Assembly: GCA_903922545.1 (NCBI GenBank)
Contig: CAIXUE010000202.1
Span: forward strand, 1-5,347
DNA length: 5,347 bases
DNA from: an uncultured Alphaproteobacteria bacterium
Lineage (GTDB): Bacteria; Pseudomonadota; Alphaproteobacteria; Micropepsales; Micropepsaceae
Reading direction: 5' to 3'
The position numbers were made by a program, and so were the translations under genes. Below, in pieces: positions 1 to 5,347 of the stretch (position 1 is the stretch's first letter; each line of letters opens with the position of its first letter). Under the pieces are notes generated by a model. The model was not told the origin of the DNA. It searched no databases and was given only the letters and a program-made list of their open reading frames with translations.

Positions 1-204
1 CACGGCGATCTTGTCGCCCTGGATCTGGATTTCGCCCTTCGCCACCGGCTTGTCATTGGCCAGGATGGTCACAGGGTCATCCTGGTGGGTATCCAGCTCG
101 ATCACGGCGCCGCGCCCCATGCGCAGCAGCTGGTGCATCGGGATCACCGAACGGCCCAGGACCACCGAAATCTCGACTTTCACATTATCCAGATTGGAAG
201 CCAT
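1..204 (-). CDS. fliN: Flagellar motor switch protein FliN, 5' part only
   Basis: The 68 N-terminal residues are visible and the gene runs off the left edge. The protein starts MASNLDNVKVEISVVLGRSV and enters a SpoA (FliN/FliM C-terminal, surface-presentation-of-antigens) domain almost at once. Recognisable pieces are VEISVVLGR (residues 10-18), the LLRMGRGAVIELD stretch (27-39) and a D-K-P-V-A-K-G-E segment (51-58), matching the family pattern of 'LG(R)...LL.LG.G.VIEL(D)......I..N...VA.GE'. FliN forms the lower part of the flagellar C ring with FliM and FliG, at the cytoplasmic face, and takes part in torque generation and rotation switching. The ATG (complement of 202-204) has AAGG about 9 bases upstream. 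It is divergent from lipB, so it begins a leftward transcription unit or carries an internal promoter. A type III secretion SpoA paralogue (HrcQ/YscQ type) is the main alternative; the short N-terminus favours FliN. Confidence 0.8.
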   Translation of the reverse strand, partial: MASNLDNVKVEISVVLGRSVIPMHQLLRMGRGAVIELDTHQDDPVTILANDKPVAKGEIQIQGDKIAV

Positions 205-233
205 GCCGCCCGCCCTTACATTGAGGATTGCGT

Positions 234-239
234 GAAGGG
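234..239 (+). promoter_or_regulatory. Ribosome binding site of lipB
   Basis: GAAGGG is a Shine-Dalgarno-like hexamer placed 9 bases before ATG 249. It is the reason for choosing ATG 249 over the in-frame TTG at 228. The whole divergent gap between fliN and lipB is only 44 bases, so the promoter of at least one of the two genes must overlap the other gene or its leader. No convincing -35/-10 pair was found. Confidence 0.6.
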
Positions 240-248
240 TGCCCGATC

Positions 249-917
249 ATGGTTTCGGAAAGCTTAATTTCGACCAAACCCCGGCTGGACTGGCGGATTT
301 CGGATGGGCTGGTGCCCTATCCCCAGGCCCTGGCCGCCATGGAGGCGCGCGCCGACGCCATCGCCGCCGGCACGGCCGATGAACAGGTCTGGCTGCTGGA
401 GCATCCGCCCGTTTATACCGCCGGCACCAGCGCCCGCGACGAAGACCTGATCGATGCGCGCTTTCCGGTCTATCGCACCGGGCGCGGCGGCCAGTTCACC
501 TATCACGGGCCCGGCCAGCGCATCGGCTATGTGATGCTGAACCTGAAACAGAGAAAGCCTGATGTGCGGGCCTATGTGCATGACCTGGAGCAATGGCTGA
601 TCGACACGCTGGCGCTGCTGGGCGTCAAGGGCGAGCGGCGCGAAGGCCGGGTGGGAATCTGGGTGGCGCGCAGCGCCACCTCCACAATGAATGCGCGCGA
701 AGACAAGGTCGCCGCGCTGGGCGTGCGTATCCGCCACTGGGTGAGTTTTCACGGCGTGGCGCTGAATGTCGAACCCGATCTTAGCCATTTTGGCGGCATT
801 GTGCCGTGCGGCGTGCGCGGGCATGGCGTGACCAGCCTGGCCGAGCTTGGCATCGTCGCCAGCATGGCGGACGTGGATGTCGCCCTGAAACAGTCGTTCG
901 GGAAAATCTTCGCCTGA
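249..917 (+). CDS. lipB: Octanoyl-ACP:protein N-octanoyltransferase LipB
   Basis: This 222-residue cytoplasmic enzyme moves octanoate from acyl carrier protein to a lysine of lipoyl domains (pyruvate and 2-oxoglutarate dehydrogenase E2, glycine cleavage H protein). It is the first step of lipoate assembly, before LipA adds sulfur. Diagnostic motifs are present: [10 protein letters not shown] (51-60), the [12 protein letters not shown] signature (79-90), [19 protein letters not shown] (151-169) with the expected active-site lysine K153, and [15 protein letters not shown] (183-197) with the expected catalytic cysteine C187. The length is close to E. coli LipB (213 aa) and nothing is missing. 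The start is taken at ATG 249 because GAAGGG (234-239) lies 9 bases before it. An in-frame TTG at 228 would add seven residues, but its nearest purine run touches the codon, so it is unlikely. lipA is not in the window. Its 3' end converges on the small exported-protein gene. Confidence 0.96.
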   Translation: MVSESLISTKPRLDWRISDGLVPYPQALAAMEARADAIAAGTADEQVWLLEHPPVYTAGTSARDEDLIDARFPVYRTGRGGQFTYHGPGQRIGYVMLNLKQRKPDVRAYVHDLEQWLIDTLALLGVKGERREGRVGIWVARSATSTMNAREDKVAALGVRIRHWVSFHGVALNVEPDLSHFGGIVPCGVRGHGVTSLAELGIVASMADVDVALKQSFGKIFA

Positions 918-941
918 GGCTTTGTTCGTCTAAGCCTTGGG
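913..941. terminator. Possible bidirectional hairpin between convergent genes
   Basis: The arms CCTGAGGCTT (913-922) and AAGCCTTGGG (932-941) can pair over 10 positions, two of them G-U, around a 9-base loop. The six inner pairs (AGGCTT with AAGCCT) are perfect. The hairpin spans the stop codons of lipB (915-917) and of the oppositely oriented exported-protein gene (930-932), so it could end transcripts from both sides. No U-rich tract follows on either strand, so it is not a classical intrinsic terminator. Confidence 0.35.
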
Positions 942-1316
942 GCAGACGGATTTGGAAATCAGTTCCATCACGCCCGGCTTGTTGAAATCGAAAGTCTGAA
1001 AACTTTCGGCGGCGGCGTGCATGCTGCCATCAACGGCCTGATGCGTGTCTTCATAGCCGTTATGGCCGCACAGGATCATTTCACTGCGCATCTGGCCGGA
1101 ATTGCCGGATTCGCCGGGATTGGTGGTGCGCCGCATAAAAGCGACCATCACCGAAACCGTGTTGGCTTTCTTGTCGGTGGCGCTGACCGAATAAAAAACC
1201 GTGGGCGCGGCGGCGCCAACCGGCACCCATTTGAAACCGGGCTGGGCGGCGGCGGGAAGCGCCAAGGCAAAAATCGGGGCGAGAAGCAGCGCAAGGCTGA
1301 CAAGACGGGTTTTCAT
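930..1316 (-). CDS. Small exported protein, possibly surface-adhesin E-like
   Basis: The 128-residue product has a clear Sec signal peptide: basic MKTR start, hydrophobic core (residues 5-20) and an A-A-A cleavage site, probably after A24, leaving a mature protein of about 104 residues in the periplasm or beyond. The mature part opens with FKWVPVGAA and a beta-rich stretch (VFYSVSATDKKANTVSVMVAF, in two parts at about 40-48 and 52-60). It ends near PGVMELISKSVCPKA. There are two mature cysteines, C83 and C125, which could form a disulfide. This layout (W near the start, tyrosine-rich strand, central Cys, C-terminal 'vCp') resembles the surface-adhesin E-like family of small secreted proteins, but the match is weak and from memory. 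It is the third gene of a minus-strand unit, starting 19 bases after the aldo/keto reductase stop. Its own ribosome site is poor, which suggests translation coupled to the upstream gene. Function unknown. Confidence 0.8.
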   Translation of the reverse strand: MKTRLVSLALLLAPIFALALPAAAQPGFKWVPVGAAAPTVFYSVSATDKKANTVSVMVAFMRRTTNPGESGNSGQMRSEMILCGHNGYEDTHQAVDGSMHAAAESFQTFDFNKPGVMELISKSVCPKA

Positions 1317-1335
1317 GGTTCAATTCTGCCCGATT

Positions 1336-2262
1336 TTACCCCAGCGCCGCAATCTCAGCCGCCGACAATTTCAAGCTGGCGCCCCGGATAAGGGACTGGA
1401 GCTGGTCGAGATTGGTGGCGCTGGCGATAGGCGCGACCACGGAAGGCCGATCGCGGAGCCAGGCAATTGCCACTTCCGCCATGGCCGCGCCGCGCGCCTT
1501 TGCGACGTTTTCCAGCCGGTCCAGCAAGGCGAGATTTTCGTCGTTCAGGTAATGCAGCACACGCCCTGCCCGCGCCTTTCCTTCCGCATCGGCCTTGTTG
1601 CGATATTTGCCGCTGAGAAAACCCGCCGCCAGGGAATAAAAGGGAATGACGCCGATTTCCTGTTCGACGCACAAGGGCTGCAGCGATTTTTCGAAATCCC
1701 GCTCCACAAGATTGTAAAGCGGCTGCAGCGTCTGATAGCGGGGAAAACCGCCTTCCTCCGCGATTTTTTCGGCGGCGGCCAGGCGCTCCGCCTCGAAATT
1801 GGAGGCGCCGATGGCGCGCACCTTGCCCGCTTTCACCAGCTTGCCAAAAGCTTCCAGGGTTTCGTCCTGCGGGGTTTCCAATTCGTCGCGATGGCTTTGA
1901 TAAAGATCGATGTAATCAGTCTTCAGCCGCTTGAGCGAGCCTTCGCAGGCGGCGATGATATTGGCCGCCTTGAGCCCGGGCATTTTCGGCCACATGCCGA
2001 CCTTGGTGGCGATGGTCAGCTTGTCGCGGTTCCCGCGCGAAGCCAGCCAATTGCCGATCACGCTTTCGCTTTCGCCGCCGTCATGGTCTGGCACCCAGAT
2101 CGAATAGACATCGGCGGTATCGACAAAGCCAAAACCCGCCGCGACAAAGGCATCGAGGATGGTGAAAGACATTTTCTCGTCCGCCGTCCAGCCAAAGACA
2201 TTTCCGCCCAGGCAGAGCGGCGCCACGTCGATGCCGGAAAGGCCTAGCTTGCGCTTTTCCAT
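1336..2262 (-). CDS. Aldo/keto reductase
   Basis: This 308-residue cytoplasmic protein is a full-length member of the NAD(P)H-dependent aldo/keto reductase superfamily, an (alpha/beta)8 barrel that reduces aldehydes or ketones. The whole catalytic tetrad can be placed: D48 and Y53 in FVDTADVY (46-53), K87 in TIATKVG (83-89) and H124 in DLYQSHRDE (119-127). Other family landmarks are the N-terminal KLGLSGIDVAPLCLGG (5-20), GASNF (152-156), FYSLAAGFLSGKY (208-220) and the cofactor-side PIASATNLDQL (278-288). The sequence style is that of the bacterial general oxidoreductases related to Tas/YajO; the substrate cannot be told. Its ATG lies just after the acylphosphatase stop, with a 3-base gap. 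An AAGGA (2276-2280) inside the end of that gene is 13 bases before the ATG, so the two are almost certainly co-transcribed. Confidence 0.95.
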   Translation of the reverse strand: MEKRKLGLSGIDVAPLCLGGNVFGWTADEKMSFTILDAFVAAGFGFVDTADVYSIWVPDHDGGESESVIGNWLASRGNRDKLTIATKVGMWPKMPGLKAANIIAACEGSLKRLKTDYIDLYQSHRDELETPQDETLEAFGKLVKAGKVRAIGASNFEAERLAAAEKIAEEGGFPRYQTLQPLYNLVERDFEKSLQPLCVEQEIGVIPFYSLAAGFLSGKYRNKADAEGKARAGRVLHYLNDENLALLDRLENVAKARGAAMAEVAIAWLRDRPSVVAPIASATNLDQLQSLIRGASLKLSAAEIAALG

Positions 2263-2265
2263 GGC

Positions 2266-2556
2266 TTAGAGATTTTCCTTGCGCTGAAAACCCTTTTCCG
2301 CCGGCGGCTCGCTGTTGTGCAGATCCACCGCCGTGACGCGGGCGCCGCGCGGACCTTGCGTGGCGGCGGAGACGAAATTTTCCACTGCCTTGGTGGAACC
2401 TGACACCAGCGCTTCGACCGCGCCATCGGCGCGGTTGCGCACCCAGCCATCCAGCTTGTTGATCTGGGCAGACATCATCAGAAAATCGCGAAAACCCACG
2501 CCCTGGACAAAGCCTTCGACGCGAACAATCAACGAGGTGATGTCTTCTTCGGCCAT
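2266..2556 (-). CDS. acyP: Acylphosphatase
   Basis: This 96-residue cytoplasmic enzyme hydrolyses the carboxyl-phosphate bond of acyl phosphates such as acetyl phosphate. Both catalytic residues of the family are visible: R23 in the phosphate loop GFVQGVGFRDF (15-25) and N41 in GWVRNRADGAVEALVSG (37-53). The length is typical for the ferredoxin-like acylphosphatase fold, although the C-terminus (NSEPPAEKGFQRKENL) is less conserved. AGGA (2563-2566) sits 6 bases before the ATG and fixes the start. It is the first gene of the minus-strand unit with the aldo/keto reductase and the small exported protein, and it is divergent from the FUSC gene. Why an acylphosphatase should be joined to a reductase is not evident from the sequence. 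Confidence 0.95.
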   Translation of the reverse strand: MAEEDITSLIVRVEGFVQGVGFRDFLMMSAQINKLDGWVRNRADGAVEALVSGSTKAVENFVSAATQGPRGARVTAVDLHNSEPPAEKGFQRKENL

Positions 2557-2583
2557 GTCAATTCCTGATGATTTGGGACGCGA

Positions 2584-2612
2584 AACTTAGGGGGTTGCGG
2601 CGGCGGCGTAAA
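2584..2612 (-). promoter_or_regulatory. Candidate promoter of the acyP unit
   Basis: On the minus strand TTTACG (2612-2607) and TAAGTT (2589-2584) are separated by 17 bases and lie about 30 bases before the acyP ATG, which gives a short leader holding the good AGGA site. The match to TTGACA/TATAAT is modest (about 4 of 6 and 3 of 6). It overlaps the only possible promoter area of the FUSC gene. Position and spacing are the main support. Confidence 0.25.
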
Positions 2613-2622
2613 CCGCTGTAAC
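2595..2622 (+). promoter_or_regulatory. Weak candidate promoter of the FUSC gene
   Basis: TTGCGG (2595-2600) and TGTAAC (2617-2622) are 16 bases apart. The expected start of transcription would fall around 2629, right at the ATG (2631), which would make the message almost leaderless. That would agree with the lack of a well-placed ribosome site (only GGGA at 2625-2628, two bases before the ATG). The region is GC-rich and such boxes arise easily by chance. Confidence 0.18.
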
Positions 2623-2630
2623 CCGGGATC

Positions 2631-4757
2631 ATGGAGAACATCCCTTACATCTCCCGGATAGTGGTTTCACGCACCCTGGCCCTGGCGGTTTTCCGGGTGC
2701 ATATCGAGAACGGATTTTCGGTCGCACTGGGTGTTGGACTGACCGGAATCGCGGTTGGCGGCGTGGGCGGCTTCACCGCCGCGGTGGCGGCAGGCACCGG
2801 CGCGATGGTGGTGTCGCTGTCAGACCATCCCGATCCGCTGCATCAGAAGCCATGGATTTTGGCTTTCGCCCTCGCCCTGACGATTGGCTTTACCGCGCTG
2901 GCGTCTTTCGCGGGGCTTTATCCGCCGGCCTTCATTGCCGCGACGGCCTTCACCGGTTTGTTTACCGGGCTGGTATCCGCGTACGGCAAGCGCGCCCTCA
3001 GCCTTTCCATGACGGCGGTGCTGGCATTCGTTTTCGCCATGGGCCAGCATTTCACCAATGCCGCGGACGCCAGCGCACATCTGGTATGGATCGCGTTGGG
3101 CGCCGCGCTGTACGCGGTTTATGCGGGGCTGGCGGCCTGGCTGTTCGATGACCGGGTGCGCCGGCTGTTGCTGGCCGAAGCCATGCGCGGCTTTGCCGGA
3201 TACCTGCGCGCCAAGGCCGCGCTCTACAATCCCGATACCGAAAACGGCGCGGCTTTTGACGCCCTGATTGATGCCCATGCCGCGCTGGTGGAACGGTTGC
3301 AGGCGGCGCGCGACGCCCTGTTCGCCCGGCGCAGCAGCAAGCTGCAACGCAAGCGCATCGACACGCTGATCGCCCTGCTGGATGTTTTTGAAACCATGCT
3401 GGCGGGCGATGCCGATCTGGAATTGCTGCGCCGTTCAAACCACCGCGACATCAAATGGCGCATCAATGCCGCGATCCTGAAAGCGGCCGATGAAGTGGAG
3501 GGCCTGTCGCTGGCGCTGCGAAGCCGTTATGCCCATGTGCCGGCGCATGTTCATACCGGGGATTACGCCGCCCTGATCGCCGCCGTGCGGGAGGCGCATG
3601 AAACAGCGCCGGAAAATCCCGCCATGGATCACGGCTTTGCTGTGACCGCGGCCAAGCTGCAACTGGCGGACAGTTACATCGCGGCGCTGGCCGCCACGCT
3701 GGACCGCGCCACGCCGCCATCCAAACTTGCCATGGAGCTGGACCTCAATGCCTTTCGCGCGCCGGTGCCGCACGGGCTGGAATTGTTTTTGAGCCAGCTG
3801 GACCTGAAAGCGCCGGCCATGCGCTATGCCATTCGCCTGACCCTGGCGATGACAGCGGGGCTGGGATTGACGCTGGTCTTTCCCCGCTTCGCCCATGCCA
3901 ACTGGATCCTTCTCACCACCGCGCTGATCATGCGCGCCAATTACAGCGTCACCAGCCAGCGGCGCTGGGACCGCATCACCGGCACGCTGATCGGCTGTGC
4001 TGTTGCCGTGGCTATGATTTATCTTTTTCCGGACGCAATCTTGCTCACGGCCATCGTGCTGGCGGTGGGCATCAGCCATGCCTATGTCGGCGTGCGTTAT
4101 CGTATCACGGCCATTTTTGCCTCGGTGTCGGCGCTGTTACTGCTGCATTTTTCCGCGCCCAGCGATCATCCGCAGTTTCTGGAACGGATCATTGATACCT
4201 TGATCGGCGCGGGGCTGAGCTGGGCGTTCAGCTTCCTGCTGCCTTATTGGGAAACCGATACCCTGCCCGCAATTGTGCGCGGGCTTTTGTCGGCCGATGC
4301 CGGCTTTGCCGATGCGGCGCTGCGCCTTTCCAGCCCTCGCCAGACATACCGGCTGGCGCGCAAGAGCGCGCTGGACGCAGTGGCGCAGCTTTCCGGCGCC
4401 ATCAGGCGGCTTGCGGCGGAGCCCAATCTTAACCGCCGGGCGCTGGTGGCGCTGAACGCGCTCCTGGGCGCCAATTATCTGCTGGCGTCCGATCTGGCGT
4501 CGCTGCCGATCCTGGTGAGATTGCGTGGCGCGGATCTGGACCAGAGCGCCGAGGAAAAGATTGCGGCGACACGCGGCCGGGTGATCGCGCTTTTGTCATC
4601 TGATGCGCCCCCGGCGGACGAAGCGCACATCACACCAATGGAAATAAGCGATGGCTCCGCGATGATGCTGTTAATGCGCCGCCTCAGCCATATCGAACAT
4701 ACTGCTGCGCGAGTGGCACGGCTGGCGGCGAAGCCTGCAATTGAAAGCGAAACTTAA
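2631..4757 (+). CDS. FUSC-family inner-membrane protein, putative exporter
   Basis: The 708-residue protein has the duplicated layout of FUSC/YccS/AaeB-type proteins: a first hydrophobic block (about 28-172, five or six helices), a long soluble helical region rich in Ala, Leu and Arg (about 173-395), a second hydrophobic block (about 397-538, six helices) and a soluble C-terminal region (540-708). The second block carries the family's typical segment after its second helix, YSVTSQRRWDRITGTLIGC (438-456), where R-x-D-R-(I/L)-x-G-T-x-x-G is the hallmark. Known relatives (AaeB, fusaric-acid resistance proteins) export aromatic acids, often with a periplasmic HlyD-type partner. No such partner is encoded nearby, so the substrate is open and the YccS-like branch of unknown role fits equally. 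The ATG is the first possible start, since an in-frame TAA lies at 2619-2621, but its ribosome site is poor. It is divergent from acyP and converges on the next gene with 3 bases between stops. Confidence 0.9.
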   Translation: MENIPYISRIVVSRTLALAVFRVHIENGFSVALGVGLTGIAVGGVGGFTAAVAAGTGAMVVSLSDHPDPLHQKPWILAFALALTIGFTALASFAGLYPPAFIAATAFTGLFTGLVSAYGKRALSLSMTAVLAFVFAMGQHFTNAADASAHLVWIALGAALYAVYAGLAAWLFDDRVRRLLLAEAMRGFAGYLRAKAALYNPDTENGAAFDALIDAHAALVERLQAARDALFARRSSKLQRKRIDTLIALLDVFETMLAGDADLELLRRSNHRDIKWRINAAILKAADEVEGLSLALRSRYAHVPAHVHTGDYAALIAAVREAHETAPENPAMDHGFAVTAAKLQLADSYIAALAATLDRATPPSKLAMELDLNAFRAPVPHGLELFLSQLDLKAPAMRYAIRLTLAMTAGLGLTLVFPRFAHANWILLTTALIMRANYSVTSQRRWDRITGTLIGCAVAVAMIYLFPDAILLTAIVLAVGISHAYVGVRYRITAIFASVSALLLLHFSAPSDHPQFLERIIDTLIGAGLSWAFSFLLPYWETDTLPAIVRGLLSADAGFADAALRLSSPRQTYRLARKSALDAVAQLSGAIRRLAAEPNLNRRALVALNALLGANYLLASDLASLPILVRLRGADLDQSAEEKIAATRGRVIALLSSDAPPADEAHITPMEISDGSAMMLLMRRLSHIEHTAARVARLAAKPAIESET

Positions 4758-4760
4758 CTT

Positions 4761-5267
4761 TCACTGCTCGATATCGAGATCTTTTTTCTTCTTAGCGGCC
4801 GCTCTGTACATAAAAAATACCCAAACTCCGACCAGCAAAAATAACGAGAATATATTGATGATCAAGCTCATCAAAGAGCTATTGGAGGGTGCAACGTTTG
4901 CGGACGCTGCAGCCCTTTTGCCGGTTCCTTGAAACAGGTTGAATAAAAACACCAGCAGCAACGCAATCACGATCCAAAAGGCAAGGTTGCGAAGCCTAGA
5001 TGTCGGTGATGCGAAACCGGGCTGCGCGGGGTCATTTTTGACAGCCGGCATTACCCCGATTTGCCGCAAGACGGGGACAATAAAAATCGCAAGAACGAAC
5101 AGAAGCGCCGGGAAAATATTAGCCAGCTTTTGAAGCAAGGCAGATTCCGGGCTGGGACCATGCAAATACTCCAGCACGGGACCTGCAACCGAAAGGCAGA
5201 GCCAAGCCATCATGAATATCGCCAAGACAGCGATCACGATGCGCTGCGCAGGAGTCCATGCGGCCAT
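4761..5267 (-). CDS. Four-helix membrane protein with FtsH-like transmembrane pair
   Basis: The product (168 residues from the ATG) has four predicted membrane helices: about 8-29, 48-68, 94-112 and 132-153. It ends in a lysine-rich tail (KKKKDLDIEQ), so both ends should be cytoplasmic. The third helix, beginning RNLAFWIVIALLL and ending FNLFQ (93-113), and the fourth, FSLFLLVGVWVFFMYR (140-155), closely resemble the first and second helices of alphaproteobacterial FtsH. They are joined by only about 25 residues, so the FtsH periplasmic domain is absent. Nothing of the AAA+ (Walker) or HExxH protease parts follows. The first two helices are not recognised. ATG at 5267 is preferred: AGAAGG (5276-5281) is spaced well for it, while an in-frame GTG at 5276 overlaps that site. 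G+C is about 51% over 4801-5280, far below the neighbours. Function unknown; a regulator or partner of FtsH is one inference, shared helix composition by chance another. Confidence 0.75.
   Translation of the reverse strand: MAAWTPAQRIVIAVLAIFMMAWLCLSVAGPVLEYLHGPSPESALLQKLANIFPALLFVLAIFIVPVLRQIGVMPAVKNDPAQPGFASPTSRLRNLAFWIVIALLLVFLFNLFQGTGKRAAASANVAPSNSSLMSLIINIFSLFLLVGVWVFFMYRAAAKKKKDLDIEQ
4767..4790 (+). terminator. Weak terminator-like palindrome and T-run after FUSC gene
   Basis: The perfect palindrome CTCGATATCGAG (4767-4778) is followed by six T residues (4782-4787) on the plus strand, downstream of the FUSC stop. As RNA it offers only a four-pair stem with an ATAT loop, so it is a poor hairpin. 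It also lies within the coding sequence of the opposing gene, where the T-run encodes the C-terminal lysines. It may stop FUSC transcription or may be chance. Confidence 0.2.
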
Positions 5268-5275
5268 TCTTTCCA

Positions 5276-5295
5276 CCTTCTGCTTTACGCAGAAA
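5276..5295 (-). promoter_or_regulatory. Hairpin covering the ribosome site of the four-helix protein gene
   Basis: In the minus-strand leader TTCTGC (5294-5289) and GCAGAA (5283-5278) are perfect inverted copies around a GTAAA loop, extendable by one T-G pair. The second arm provides most of the Shine-Dalgarno sequence AGAAGG (5281-5276), which is 8 bases before ATG 5267. Formation of the stem would partly hide the ribosome site. The rest of the leader (5296-5347) shows a TTGACC (5337-5332) with no fitting -10 box and no gene that can be supported. Confidence 0.35.
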
Positions 5296-5347
5296 TTCTT
5301 TGCCTGGAAGACTGCGGTCAGGACACGTATCGGTCAATCCCGCGACG

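Noticed and set aside
264..824. 186-codon open frame on the minus strand opposite lipB
   Set aside because: LipB motifs are all present on the plus strand; the opposite frame has no family features.
1201..2247. Long 348-codon open frame on the plus strand
   Set aside because: It lies opposite the aldo/keto reductase, whose catalytic tetrad and full family length are intact. The plus-strand translation has no recognisable family pattern and is a high-GC shadow frame.
2599..2616. GCGG repeats and a short GCGG...CCGC inverted repeat as an operator
   Set aside because: The repeat is short, simple in composition and expected by chance in DNA of this G+C content.
3435..4079. 214-codon open frame on the minus strand inside the FUSC gene, with a similar one at 2820-3347
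   Set aside because: Both translations are rich in Arg, Gln, Gly and His, as expected from the antisense of GC-rich coding DNA. The FUSC protein is continuous and well formed through both regions.
5119..5337. 72-codon minus-strand frame overlapping the start of the four-helix protein gene
   Set aside because: It begins at a TTG without a ribosome site, is out of frame with the membrane protein and has no hydrophobic or motif structure.
5309..5337. TTGACC (minus strand, 5337-5332) as a -35 box for the four-helix protein gene
   Set aside because: At 17 bases' spacing the -10 position reads CAGTCT, only two matches to TATAAT, so no promoter is called.

Overview
The window is ordinary, compact, high-GC bacterial chromosome of alphaproteobacterial type. 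Hand-counted 60-base lines inside lipB and the FUSC gene run about 67-73% G+C. The LipB sequence and the short FliN N-terminus both look alphaproteobacterial. No genus can be named from the sequence alone. There are seven protein genes and no tRNA, rRNA, CRISPR array, insertion sequence or long repeat. No gap between genes exceeds 80 bases.

Layout from left to right. (1) Bases 1-204, minus strand: the 5' part of a gene for a FliN-type flagellar motor switch protein, cut by the window edge. (2) Bases 249-917, plus strand: lipB, octanoyl-ACP:protein octanoyltransferase, divergent from fliN across 44 bases. (3) Bases 930-2556, minus strand: a tight three-gene unit read as acylphosphatase, then aldo/keto reductase, then a small exported protein, with gaps of only 3 and 19 bases. 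It converges on lipB with 12 bases between the stop codons. (4) Bases 2631-4757, plus strand: a large FUSC-family inner-membrane protein, divergent from the acylphosphatase across 74 bases. (5) Bases 4761-5267, minus strand: a four-helix membrane protein converging on the FUSC gene with 3 bases between the stop codons. The remaining 80 bases hold its leader and end inside unidentified upstream DNA.

The genes do not form one pathway. They cover flagellar motor, lipoate synthesis, acyl-phosphate hydrolysis with an oxidoreductase, a putative small-molecule exporter, and an unassigned membrane protein. Most is housekeeping.

The part worth a second look is the last gene. Its C-terminal half reads like the two membrane helices of the protease FtsH joined directly, with the FtsH periplasmic domain, AAA+ ATPase and zinc protease all absent. 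It is behind two further helices, in DNA of clearly lower G+C (about 51%), and its ribosome binding site lies in the arm of a small hairpin. The FtsH resemblance was judged from memory of the family, not by an alignment.
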